Assembly: GCA_007119795.1 (NCBI GenBank)
Contig: SKOZ01000052.1
Coordinates: forward strand, 1 to 35,086
Reading direction: 5' to 3'
From: Planctomycetales bacterium
Lineage (GTDB): Bacteria > Planctomycetota > Planctomycetia > Pirellulales > Thermoguttaceae
DNA: 35,086 bases
Shown here: positions 7,631 through 16,110 of the stretch, piece by piece
Numbering within the stretch: position 1 is the first letter of the stretch
Layout: the number at the start of each line of letters is the position of its first letter
Made by a program: the position numbers and the translations under genes
Notes under the pieces: generated by a model
Database searches by the model: none
What the model was told of the DNA's origin: nothing
Seen by the model: the letters and a program-made list of their open reading frames with translations, nothing else

Positions 7631-9838
7631 ATGAGCCTCGATCCTACTGTCCCCCAGGGCGGCCCCGAACGCCTTCGATCTCAAGAGCTGAGCCTGCGGC
7701 GCACCCTACCCCCCGGCCAGGTTGCCGGCTACGATGCGGAGCGACTCCTGGGAGTAGGGGCCTATGGTGAGGTCTGGGTGGCCGTGGAGCGCAACACCGG
7801 CCGCCGCGTGGCGATCAAGTACTACTCGCACCGCGGGGGCGTCGATTGGTCGCTCCTCTCCCGCGAGGTCGAGAAGCTCGCGTTTCTCTTCGCCGATCGC
7901 TACGTCGTCCAGTTGGTGGGCGTCGGCTGGGACGCCGAGCCCCCCTACTACATCATGGAGTACATTGAGCAGGGCTCGCTGGCCCGCCGCATCCAGCAGG
8001 GTCCCCTGCCGGTCGACGAGGCGGTCGATCTCTTCCAGGACGTGGCCGTCGGCCTGGCCCACGCGCACGGGAAGGGCGTGCTCCACTGCGACCTCAAACC
8101 GGCCAACGTGCTCCTGGACCAGGACTGCCGCCCCCGTCTGGCGGACTTCGGCCAGTCGCGACTCTCCCACGAGCAGTCCCCCGCTCTGGGTACGCTCTTT
8201 TACATGGCGCCCGAGCAGGCCGATCTGAACGCCGTCCCCGACGCGCGGTGGGACGTCTATGCCTTGGGCGCCCTGCTTTACTGCATGTTGACGGGGTCCC
8301 CGCCGCACCGCACTCCGGAGGCCGTTGCCCGGCTGGAACGTGCCGACGATTTGAAGCAGCGCCTGCACGTCTACCGCAAGCACATCGTGCGGGCCGGTTC
8401 GCCTCGGGAGGATCCCCGCCTTCCCCCCCTCGATCGGCCGCTGGCGGCCATCCTGGAACGCTGTCTGGCCGTCGATCCGGAGCGGCGTTTCCCCACGGTG
8501 CAGGCCGTCCTCAACGCGCTGGCCGAGCGCCGCCGCTGGCGCGCCCGCCGCCCGGTGGTCCTTCTCGGTGCCATCGGTCCGGCGATCCTTCTGGCCATCG
8601 TCGTCTGGTTCGCGTGGCGCGGCTTCGGCGCGGCGCTCGCGCAGTCCGACGGGGCCTTGACCGACGCGGCGGTCCGGAGCAACCACTTCGCCGCCCAGTA
8701 CGTCGCCCGGGCCGCCGGGGGGGAACTCGAGCGCCGCTTCCGCGCCGTCGAGGCGGTAGCCGCCTCGGAACGCTTCCACGAGGCCGTCCGCACGCTCTTG
8801 GCCGACGAGGAATTCGACGCCCTCTCTCGCCGCCTCAGCACGCCCGACGGTGACGACGAAGCCCTCGATCCGCTCCGCGAGCAGTTCCGGGCTCTACCCC
8901 AGCGGCAGGTCCTCCAGGGGCACTTCGCCTCGCTGGTGGCACGGGCCCTCGACCCGAGCGACGAGGTGGCCAGCTGGTTCTTCTGCGACCCGCGCGGCAT
9001 GTCGACGGCGCGCGTCCCCGAGTCGCTGACCTTGGGACGCAACTACGCCTGGCGGAGCTTCTTCCACGGCGGCCTCGAGGACGAGGAATCCAGCTGGCGG
9101 CCCCCTCCCGGCCCGACGTTCGAGCGGACCCACCTCTCCGAGGTCTTCCTCAGCCAGGCCACCTACCGCTGGATCGTCGCCATCTCCACGCCCGTCTTCG
9201 CCGAGGACGGGCAGTGGCTGGGCGTGGTGGCGATGACCCTGGAACTGGGGCGGTTCATCGAGCTTCAAGGGGGGGAGAACCAGTTCGCGGTCCTCGTCGA
9301 TTTCCGCGAAGGGCGCAAGCGGGGCCTGATTCTCCAGCATCCCCTCTTCGACGAGCAGATCGAAGCCCGGGGGCCGCTCCCGGGCGATTTCGAGAGCTAC
9401 CGCTTGGCCGAGGGGGAGCTCCCCGATGCTCCGGAGCGGCAGCGCAACTATCGCGACCCCCTGGCTGAAGCACCGGAGGGGCGCGCCTTCGACCGCCAAT
9501 GGCTTGCCCAAATGGAACCTGTCCGGATACGCGACCGGGACAGCGGCTGGATTGTCGTCGTCCAGGAGGCTTACGACTCCGCCATCGGGCGAACCCTGGC
9601 GGAACTCCGCCGCGGCCTCATGCAGTACGGTCTGGCGGCCCTGGGGGCCATCGCGCTGGTGACGGCCGGTCTCTGGGGCCTGGCATTGCGATTCTTCCGC
9701 GAGACGTCCCCCGCCCGTTCCCCCGCAGGCGAGGAACCTCCCGTGGAGTCCTCTCTCCCCAACTCCTTCACGCCCGATTCCCCCACCATGACGCACGCCT
9801 CGGCGCCTCGGCGTCCGGGATCTTCGCCGTCCGGCTAG
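7631..9838 (+). CDS. Transmembrane Ser/Thr protein kinase with Cache-like sensor
   Basis: Bacterial Hanks-type kinase, 735 residues. Kinase domain (about 35-305): Gly loop GVGAYGEV (41-48), Lys in VAIKYY (K63), catalytic loop HCDLKPANV (152-160), DFG (172-174), MAPEQ (192-196) and WDVYALG. All residues for ATP and Mg binding are present. The residue before the catalytic Asp is Cys, so this is a non-RD kinase. A first membrane helix (about 308-328) leads to an extracytoplasmic region of about 330 residues. It resembles a Cache sensor: WFFCDPRGMSTARVP, then a segment with ISTPVFAEDGQWLGVVAMTL. A second helix (about 664-686) and a short Pro/Ser-rich cytosolic tail end the protein. Ligand sensing outside the membrane and phosphorylation inside is the inferred mode. 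The FHA-cyclase gene follows 27 bp later on the same strand, so the two are probably co-transcribed. Confidence 0.93.
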   Translation: MSLDPTVPQGGPERLRSQELSLRRTLPPGQVAGYDAERLLGVGAYGEVWVAVERNTGRRVAIKYYSHRGGVDWSLLSREVEKLAFLFADRYVVQLVGVGWDAEPPYYIMEYIEQGSLARRIQQGPLPVDEAVDLFQDVAVGLAHAHGKGVLHCDLKPANVLLDQDCRPRLADFGQSRLSHEQSPALGTLFYMAPEQADLNAVPDARWDVYALGALLYCMLTGSPPHRTPEAVARLERADDLKQRLHVYRKHIVRAGSPREDPRLPPLDRPLAAILERCLAVDPERRFPTVQAVLNALAERRRWRARRPVVLLGAIGPAILLAIVVWFAWRGFGAALAQSDGALTDAAVRSNHFAAQYVARAAGGELERRFRAVEAVAASERFHEAVRTLLADEEFDALSRRLSTPDGDDEALDPLREQFRALPQRQVLQGHFASLVARALDPSDEVASWFFCDPRGMSTARVPESLTLGRNYAWRSFFHGGLEDEESSWRPPPGPTFERTHLSEVFLSQATYRWIVAISTPVFAEDGQWLGVVAMTLELGRFIELQGGENQFAVLVDFREGRKRGLILQHPLFDEQIEARGPLPGDFESYRLAEGELPDAPERQRNYRDPLAEAPEGRAFDRQWLAQMEPVRIRDRDSGWIVVVQEAYDSAIGRTLAELRRGLMQYGLAALGAIALVTAGLWGLALRFFRETSPARSPAGEEPPVESSLPNSFTPDSPTMTHASAPRRPGSSPSG

Positions 9839-9865
9839 GGGGGTGCACTTTTCGACCAGGCCCCC

Positions 9866-11713
9866 ATGCCCGACCTGATCGCCCAGGGTCCCCAACCCGA
9901 GCAGCGCTGGCGGAGAAACCTGCCCGAGGGTTCTCCCGTGACGATCGGCAGGGCCGCGGGCGTGTGGTCCGTGGCCTGGGACCCCCAGGTCTCGCGCCGC
10001 CATGTCCAGCTCTTGCTCCGCGGGGAACGGCTCCAGGTGACCTGCCTGCCCGCCGTCCGCAATCCCATCTATTTTCGCGGTCAGGAAGCGGCGTCGTTCA
10101 CGCTCCGGCCGGGGGAGCACTTCGTGATTGCGGAGACCACGTTCACCCTGGCGGACCAGCGAGTCACCCTCACCACGGATTCGCCCCCGCCGTTCCAGCA
10201 GCAGACGTTCAGCAGCCAGTATCTGCAGCGGTTTCCCTTCCGTAATCCCGACCACCGCATCGAGGTTCTCAGCCGGCTTCCCCAACTCGTCGCCGACGCG
10301 GCCGGTGAGGGCGAACTGTGCGTGCGGCTGGTCAGCATGCTTCTGGCCGGCCTGCCCCGCTCCGCCATCGCCGCGGTGGTGGCGGTCGAGGACCTCCACC
10401 CCGCCGGCGACGGGCCGCAGCCGACATCCGAATCGGGCGCGGCGGTCCGCGTCCTCCACTGGGATCAGCGCGTCCTCGCCGGCGGGGAGGTCCGCCCCAG
10501 CCAGCGGCTGATTCTCGAGGCCTTCCGCCAGCACCAGAGCGTGCTCCATGTTTGGGTGGGTGCGGAAACCGCGGAGCCTTTCACCGCCGCCGGGCAATAC
10601 GACTGGGCGTTCTGCACGCCCGTCGTCGACCCCTATCTCGCCATCCCGCCCGGCGACGAGCCGCCTCCGGCTGAGCCCCACTCGGGCTGGGCACTCTACG
10701 TCGCCGGGCGTCTGCATGCCGAGCACACCACGGTCTCCAGCGCCACGGACCCCGGCGATCTCCGCGACGAGCTCAAGTTCGCCGAGCTCGTGGCCGCCTT
10801 CCTCGCCGCCCTGCGCCGCATGCGCGGCCTGCAACGGCAGCACGCCAATCTCAGCCAGTTCTTCTCGCCCATCGTCCTCGACTCCCTGGCCGGCGAAGAC
10901 CCGGACCTTGCCCTGGCCCCCCGCGAGACCGACGTGGTGGTCCTCTTCTGCGACCTCCGCGGGTTCACCCAAGAGACGGAGCGCCACGCCGACCAGCTCA
11001 TGGAGCTGCTCGAGCGGGTCAGCGGCGCCCTGGGGGTGATGACGCGGCGGATCCTCGACGAAGGGGGGGTGGTTGGCGACTTCCAGGGCGACGCCGCCAT
11101 GGGCTTCTGGGGCTGGCCTATTGCCCACGACGACGCCGTGCTGCGGACCTGCCGCGCGGCGCTGGGAGTCCGCGCCGAATTCGAGTCCGCCGCCCGCCAA
11201 CAAGGCAGCCCGCTGACCGGCTTTCACGCGGGCATTGGAATCGCCAGCGGCCGGGCGGTGGCGGGGAAGATCGGCACAGTCGACCAGGTAAAGGTCACCG
11301 TCTTCGGGCCGGCGGTGAATCTCGCCTCTCGGCTCGAAGGCATGACCAAGGTGCTGAAGGCCCCCATTCTCCTCGACGAGGCCACCGCGGAGGCGGTGCG
11401 GGGCACCGTCTCCGCCACCACGGCCCGCGTCCGCCGCCTGGCCGTGGTGCGGCCCTACGGTTCGAACCGTCCCGTGCTCGTGAGCGAGCTCCTCCCCCCA
11501 GAGGGCGAGTGCGCGCTGGCCGACGAGCACCTGGGCCACTACGAGGCCGCCCTCGACGCCTTCCTCGCCGGCCATTGGTCGCGGGCCTTGGACCTCCTCC
11601 ACCGCGTCCCCACCGACGACCTCGTCACCGACTTCCTCACCGCCTACATCGTGCGTCACCATCGCATCCCGCCCCGGGATTGGGACGGTGTGATTCCGAT
11701 CGAGAGCAAGTAG
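9866..11713 (+). CDS. FHA-domain class III adenylate/guanylate cyclase
   Basis: Cytosolic protein of 615 residues. The N-terminal FHA domain (about 20-105) has the phosphothreonine-binding signature: TIGR (G28, R29) and SRRH (43-46). The middle region (about 125-325) looks GAF-like but is not certain. The C-terminal cyclase domain (about 355-530) has the first metal Asp in LFCDLRGFT (D363), the second in FQGDAAMGFWG (D409), and the VNLASRLE motif carrying the transition-state Asn and Arg. The position that helps select the base is Thr (in VTVFG), as in many bacterial adenylate cyclases, so cAMP is the more likely product. It follows the kinase gene at 27 bp, and FHA domains bind phosphothreonine, so the kinase or its targets are plausible partners. 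No membrane segment is seen. Confidence 0.92.
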   Translation: MPDLIAQGPQPEQRWRRNLPEGSPVTIGRAAGVWSVAWDPQVSRRHVQLLLRGERLQVTCLPAVRNPIYFRGQEAASFTLRPGEHFVIAETTFTLADQRVTLTTDSPPPFQQQTFSSQYLQRFPFRNPDHRIEVLSRLPQLVADAAGEGELCVRLVSMLLAGLPRSAIAAVVAVEDLHPAGDGPQPTSESGAAVRVLHWDQRVLAGGEVRPSQRLILEAFRQHQSVLHVWVGAETAEPFTAAGQYDWAFCTPVVDPYLAIPPGDEPPPAEPHSGWALYVAGRLHAEHTTVSSATDPGDLRDELKFAELVAAFLAALRRMRGLQRQHANLSQFFSPIVLDSLAGEDPDLALAPRETDVVVLFCDLRGFTQETERHADQLMELLERVSGALGVMTRRILDEGGVVGDFQGDAAMGFWGWPIAHDDAVLRTCRAALGVRAEFESAARQQGSPLTGFHAGIGIASGRAVAGKIGTVDQVKVTVFGPAVNLASRLEGMTKVLKAPILLDEATAEAVRGTVSATTARVRRLAVVRPYGSNRPVLVSELLPPEGECALADEHLGHYEAALDAFLAGHWSRALDLLHRVPTDDLVTDFLTAYIVRHHRIPPRDWDGVIPIESK

Positions 11714-11755
11714 CGGCCCCCTTCATCGCGGTATGCCGCCGCCGGTGGGAGGGCG

Positions 11756-12514
11756 TCACTGCGGTTCGCCCGGCCGGGGAGCGCGGCGGCCGATGTCCAG
11801 GTCCTCGCCGAAGTAGTACTTGCGGGCTTCGGCGTTGTCGAGGACCTCTTCGGGGCAGCCGTGGCACAAGACTTTGCCGGCGCGGATCACGTAGCTGCGG
11901 TCGGTGATCTGCAGCGTCTCGCGGACCTGGTGGTCGGTGATGAGGATGGAGATCCCCTCGCTTCGCAGCCGGCGGATGATGGCCTGGATGTTGGCGATGG
12001 TCACCGGATCGATTCCCGTGAAGGGTTCGTCGAGGAGGATGATCCGCGGCTCGGAGACGAGGGCGCGGGCGATCTCCAGCCGCCGCCTCTCGCCGCCGGA
12101 GAGGGAATGGGCCGGGGCCTTGCGGAGACGAGCGATGTCGAACTCCTCGAGCAGCTCGTTGCACCACCGGTGCCGCCGGCGCCGCTCCATCCCCAAGAGC
12201 TCCATCACCGCCAGCAGGTTCTGCTCGACGGAGAGCTTGCGGAAGACGCTCGACTCCTGGGCGAGATAGCCCATGCGGCCCTCGCGGGCCCGCCGGTGCA
12301 TGGGCCAGCTCGTGGCGTCGAGCCCGCCGAGGGTCACCTGACCGGCGTCGGCGTCGATCATCCCGCAGGTCATGCGGAAGCTGGTCGTCTTCCCTGCGCC
12401 GTTCGGTCCCAGGAGGCCGACGATCTCCCCCCCCTCGACGGCGAAGTCGACGCCGTCGACGACGCGCCGTTGGCCGTACGTCTTGACCAGTCCGCGAGCT
12501 TCCAGCATGGCCAT
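11756..12514 (-). CDS. lptB: LptB-type ABC transporter ATPase
   Basis: Cytosolic ATPase of 252 residues. It has Walker A GPNGAGKT (36-43), a Q-loop in YLAQESSVFRKLSVEQNLL, signature LSGGE (138-142), Walker B IILLDE (158-163) and switch His in ITDHQVRETL (H195). The Q-loop sequence with SSVFRKLSVEQN, the DEPFTGIDP segment and the LITDHQVRETL segment are those of LptB, which powers lipopolysaccharide export with LptF/G. No lptF, lptG, lptA or lptC is visible in the window, so the assignment rests on sequence type. It lies 48 bp downstream of a signal peptidase gene and converges on the cyclase gene. The C-terminal 15 residues are Pro/Arg-rich and atypical. Confidence 0.88.
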   Translation of the reverse strand: MAMLEARGLVKTYGQRRVVDGVDFAVEGGEIVGLLGPNGAGKTTSFRMTCGMIDADAGQVTLGGLDATSWPMHRRAREGRMGYLAQESSVFRKLSVEQNLLAVMELLGMERRRRHRWCNELLEEFDIARLRKAPAHSLSGGERRRLEIARALVSEPRIILLDEPFTGIDPVTIANIQAIIRRLRSEGISILITDHQVRETLQITDRSYVIRAGKVLCHGCPEEVLDNAEARKYYFGEDLDIGRRAPRPGEPQ

Positions 12515-12562
12515 CCGTGAACCTCTAGGCGGTGCGGGCGGGGGATGGAGCGCGCCGTTCCA

Positions 12563-14311
12563 TCAGCGCACCAGCTTCATCCGTTCGAAGTTGGGGAAGT
12601 AGGGGAAGGGAATGTTCGTGTTGGGGATGCGGTGCCAGGAGTGCGGCCAATAGAGCCAGAGGGCCTTGCCGATGAGCAGCTCGCGATCGACGAAGTGCTC
12701 CTGCTCCCATAAGCGGCCGTCCTTGCTCCGCGCGCTGTTGTCGCCGAGCGTGAAAAACTGATCCTCGCCCAGGGAATACTCGGAGGCAACGAGGCGGTCG
12801 AAGATGTCCCACTGGGTGGGATCGGAGAAGAAGGCGGCCAGGTTCTCTTCGCTGAGGGTGGTGAAGGGCCTGTCGTGCCGGGGGTAATCGGCAATCACGT
12901 CATTGGGCCAGGAGGTTCTGCCCGCGATATAGTAGATGTCGCGGAGGATCCGCAACGACGAGACTTCCACCGCAGCCCCCTGCGAGCCCAGCCCTACCGG
13001 TGCCAGATCGGCCGCGGTCGGCCGGTGATTGCCGAGGGGCCCGAAGGTCGGGGGCTGGTCGAAGGCGACCACTCGCCCGTCGACCCACAGGGTGAGCTGG
13101 TCGTCGACGTTGGCGAAGCGCAGCCGGTAGCTCCCGGGGCCGCGGATGGGCGTGGTTCCTCGGGGATGGAAGCCCTCCAAACCCTCGATGGCCAGCGCCG
13201 CCTCGCCGCTGGCCAAATCGATGCGGCACTCCATCCGCCGCCCGCCCTTGACCAACTCGAGAAGGAATTCGCCCGCCGCCGATTCGGCCGTCAACGTGCA
13301 CTCGACGATGAGGTCGCCCACCCAGTGGACGCCCAGTCCCCGCGTGCGATCATGGCCCGAGGGATGAAAGCCCCTGCCGTTGACGTTCGTGTTGTAGGCA
13401 TTGAAGTCGGTGATCAGTTGCGGCCGGGGACGGTAGCCGGCGGGCAGGGTGCCGGCGGCGAGCGCCTCCCGCTCGTCGGTCGAGGGGACGAAATGCCGGT
13501 AGCGAAGCCATACCGGCTGCTCGGCCGCCCCCTGGGTGCGGAAGCGGCGGAGATCCTCGGAGACCTGCCAGTGCGCCGCGCCGTCGGTACCCTGCCACCG
13601 CAGGGGCCAGCCCCGCTCGACCATCCAAGGCAGCACGTAGTCGTTGTCGTAGACCGGCTGCTTCATAGCCAGGATCTTCTCCGGGGACTTCCGCGCGACG
13701 ACGAAATCCTCCCCCGCGGCCGACGGCGGCCGGTAGTACACCCGTCCGTGCTGCAGGCGGATCGTCTCGCCGGGGAGTCCGACCACCCGCTTGATGAAGT
13801 TCGTGGCCGCTTCCTGGGGATACTTGAATACGGCGACGTCCCAGCGGCTCGGTTCGCCGGTGCGGTAGGTGATCTTCTCGACGAGGATGCGGTCGCCCTT
13901 GTAGGAGGGATAGCGGGCAACGTCGCGGGTGTCGAAGAGGAGCCGGCACATGGGGCAGCGGCTGCCGGCCACCAGCACCCCCCCACCTTCCTCCTCGCTG
14001 GCATTCACTTGGAAGGGGTAGTCGCAGTCGGGGCAGTTCAGGTCCTTGTGCCGCCCCATGAGTGTCGGCGCCATCGAGCCGGTAGGGATTACGAACGCCT
14101 CGGCTTCGAAGGTGCGGAAAAGGAAGGCCAGGATGAATGCGATGACGATCGATTCGATGGTCTCGCGGATCGCCCCACCCGCCGGCTGGGGATGCTCCGT
14201 CGCCTCCTGCTCCCTCTGGTTCTCCCGAACCGACCCGCCGGACGGGTGGGGCGACTTCCCCTGGCGCACCTGCGGGCGGCGACGGACATTGACTGGCTGT
14301 TTTCTCGACAT
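12563..14311 (-). CDS. lepB: Signal peptidase I with Cys4 and sandwich-like insertions (copy 1)
   Basis: Membrane-anchored signal peptidase, 582 residues against about 200-320 for common family members. The anchor helix is at about residues 50-66. Catalytic Ser lies in PTGSMAPTLMG (S79), general-base Lys in NFIKRVVGLPGE (K174), and the late box reads LGDNSARSKDGR (about 522-533). Two additions are seen. Directly after the Ser box is a pair of CxxC knuckles (C93/C96, C119/C122), likely a zinc ribbon. Between the Lys box and the late box lie about 300 extra residues. Their second half (about 320-470) resembles a concanavalin-type beta-sandwich, with YRLRFANVDDQLTLWVDGR and a closing LRILRDIYYI strand. 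It would cleave signal peptides of exported proteins. The second copy lies 36 bp upstream on the same strand. Confidence 0.92.
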   Translation of the reverse strand: MSRKQPVNVRRRPQVRQGKSPHPSGGSVRENQREQEATEHPQPAGGAIRETIESIVIAFILAFLFRTFEAEAFVIPTGSMAPTLMGRHKDLNCPDCDYPFQVNASEEEGGGVLVAGSRCPMCRLLFDTRDVARYPSYKGDRILVEKITYRTGEPSRWDVAVFKYPQEAATNFIKRVVGLPGETIRLQHGRVYYRPPSAAGEDFVVARKSPEKILAMKQPVYDNDYVLPWMVERGWPLRWQGTDGAAHWQVSEDLRRFRTQGAAEQPVWLRYRHFVPSTDEREALAAGTLPAGYRPRPQLITDFNAYNTNVNGRGFHPSGHDRTRGLGVHWVGDLIVECTLTAESAAGEFLLELVKGGRRMECRIDLASGEAALAIEGLEGFHPRGTTPIRGPGSYRLRFANVDDQLTLWVDGRVVAFDQPPTFGPLGNHRPTAADLAPVGLGSQGAAVEVSSLRILRDIYYIAGRTSWPNDVIADYPRHDRPFTTLSEENLAAFFSDPTQWDIFDRLVASEYSLGEDQFFTLGDNSARSKDGRLWEQEHFVDRELLIGKALWLYWPHSWHRIPNTNIPFPYFPNFERMKLVR

Positions 14312-14347
14312 CGAAACTCGGTTCCCGGTTCCTTGCCCTGGTGTCCT

Positions 14348-15763
14348 TTAGCGAATATACCGAATCCGAGTCGAATCGGGAACTTGAAATCGCCAGCCCC
14401 CCCAAGTCACGGGGCGCATGGGGCAGTGGACAATCAGTGGCCGTCCGACGAGGAGACTCTCCGGCACCGCCGGACCTTGGGGCCAAGTGCGGCTGTCGGC
14501 GGAAAAGGGGCTATGGTCGCCGAGGACGAAGTACTCGCCGTCGCCTAGGGGGAATTCTTCGTCGACACCCCACCGCCCTTCCAGCCCGATGGGCCGCGTA
14601 TAGTAGATGTCCCGGTAGATCCGCACCGCCTCGATCTCGGCGGCAAGGCGGGCCGCCCCAATGGCGAAGGGACGGTCGGTTCCGGGTGGTGCGTCCTCGG
14701 CAGCAAAGGGGTGCGAGAAGAGGGTGCGGCCGTCGAGGGCGACGAGGAGCTGGCGGTCGAAGAGCGAGACCTCGACGAGCGACCCGCCGGCGGGTAGCGG
14801 AGCCGCTTCCTGGTGAGCCGGTTCGGCAAGGGCAACGGGACGGTCGTCGTGGAAGACCTGAACCCCCCCTCCCGGAAAGGGGAAGTGCACCTCGAATTCT
14901 TCCCGCCCATCGGAGGCCCGCACGGCCAGCACTCCCGCGCCCGCGATCCGGGCGACGCGGAAGGCCAGCAGCAGATCGGTCACCGCGTGGCGGTCTTCGC
15001 GGCGGCGGGGGCGCCCGGGATCGACGGGGGAATCGTCGGTGACCGGCGACGGATCGGTCTGCGGCGGCCTCCCAACGAGAGGCCGCCCGTGGCGGTAGCT
15101 GACCCAGTCGAGTTCTTCGCCGCTGTCTGCCCGGATGCGAAAACACCCTGCGTCCAGGCGCCAAGAAGAGCGACCTTCGTCCGCCTGCCACCGCGCCGCC
15201 TGGTGGGACGCCCCCGGGGGCCGAAAGGCCGCATCGTGGACGAGTTGGGTCACGGCCCTCTGGCGGCCGAGGGGCTTCCGCTGGATCTCCCCGTTGATGA
15301 AGACGTTGCCGTGGGCGATGCGGACCGACTCGCCGGGAAGCCCCACCACCCGCTTGACGACCAACTCGGCGGATTGGTGGGGGTGGCGGAAGGCCGCGAC
15401 CTCCCACCGCCGTGGTTGCCGGAAGCGGAATACCGCCTTGTCGAGCAGGAGCCGATCGCCGGCGGCAACAGCCGAGATCTGGTGGGGGCCGAGCCAACCG
15501 CAATTCGGGCAGGCAACCAGCGTCTCGGCAGGGCCGACGCCTTCCCAAGGGAAACTCCAGCCACACCCGGTGCAGGTGACCGTGCGATGGGGTCCGAGGA
15601 GCGTCGGCGCCATCGACCCACTCGGGACGACGACCGCCAGAAAGAGCCCCTCCACGAGCCACGTGCGGACCAGCAGAGCGAGCGCCAGGGCGATGACCAC
15701 AGCCGCGGGCAGCGAGGATCGGCGCAATCCTCTGGGGCCTTTCTTGAACGAATCGGCGGCCAT
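14348..15763 (-). CDS. lepB: Signal peptidase I with Cys4 and sandwich-like insertions (copy 2)
   Basis: Paralogue of the adjacent signal peptidase, 471 residues from the ATG at 15763. This start is preferred because the basic N-terminus and anchor helix (about residues 17-33) follow; the frame is open to 15997 but the extra residues look non-coding. Catalytic Ser lies in VPSGSMAPTLLG (S50) and Lys in LVVKRVVGLPGE (K137). The two CxxC knuckles (C64/C67, C85/C88) sit at the same place as in copy 1. The late box is LGDHSPFSADSR, where the common Asn after GD is His. The insertion before it again looks like a beta-sandwich and ends in the strand IYRDIYYTRP. Both copies keep the Ser/Lys dyad, so both should be active. 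Order and spacing suggest one transcript with copy 1 and lptB. Confidence 0.9.
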   Translation of the reverse strand: MAADSFKKGPRGLRRSSLPAAVVIALALALLVRTWLVEGLFLAVVVPSGSMAPTLLGPHRTVTCTGCGWSFPWEGVGPAETLVACPNCGWLGPHQISAVAAGDRLLLDKAVFRFRQPRRWEVAAFRHPHQSAELVVKRVVGLPGESVRIAHGNVFINGEIQRKPLGRQRAVTQLVHDAAFRPPGASHQAARWQADEGRSSWRLDAGCFRIRADSGEELDWVSYRHGRPLVGRPPQTDPSPVTDDSPVDPGRPRRREDRHAVTDLLLAFRVARIAGAGVLAVRASDGREEFEVHFPFPGGGVQVFHDDRPVALAEPAHQEAAPLPAGGSLVEVSLFDRQLLVALDGRTLFSHPFAAEDAPPGTDRPFAIGAARLAAEIEAVRIYRDIYYTRPIGLEGRWGVDEEFPLGDGEYFVLGDHSPFSADSRTWPQGPAVPESLLVGRPLIVHCPMRPVTWGGWRFQVPDSTRIRYIR

Positions 15764-16110
15764 CGGATCGGTGCTGCCCCCTCGCGGCGGAACGTGTTCT
15801 TCGTGACCCTTCACGGCGTTGGCCAGACACTCCTCTCTGGAAAGGCTCGTTCCGCGGTTCGCTACGGGCGCGCCGGGGCGGGGAAGGCCCGAAGGAGGGC
15901 ATTTCCGCCAGGCAGACCCGGCAACCGGACCTCTCCGGCAGCCGACCATACCGCGGGAAGGGGGCAGGCCGTAATCCGAACCCTCTCCATTGTCCATGCT
16001 ACACTTGGGCAGCCGGCCGAACCAATGGCATCTCCCGCGTTCTCGGGCGGCGGGAGTCGGGGAATCTCTTCTCGAGGGGTAATGCGGTTTGTTGCGACGA
16101 CGAGGGCTTC
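15764..16110. other. Divergent spacer, signal peptidase copy 2 / secreted protein
   Basis: No gene is supported in these 347 bases. A candidate extended -10 for the plus-strand gene, TGCTACACT, lies at 15997-16005 but lacks a recognisable -35. It would give a leader of about 100 bases before the ATG at 16111. Nothing convincing was found for the minus-strand signal peptidase operon. Confidence 0.3.

Noticed and set aside
8894..11662. A 922-codon open frame on the minus strand opposite the kinase and cyclase genes
   Set aside because: It lies antisense to two genes with full catalytic motifs, has no recognisable domain, and is rich in the Gly/Arg/His/Glu composition produced by the opposite strand of high-GC genes.
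15764..15997. Upstream extension of signal peptidase copy 2
   Set aside because: The extra 78 codons are Gly/Pro/Arg-rich, and the basic N-terminus plus anchor helix follow the ATG at 15763.
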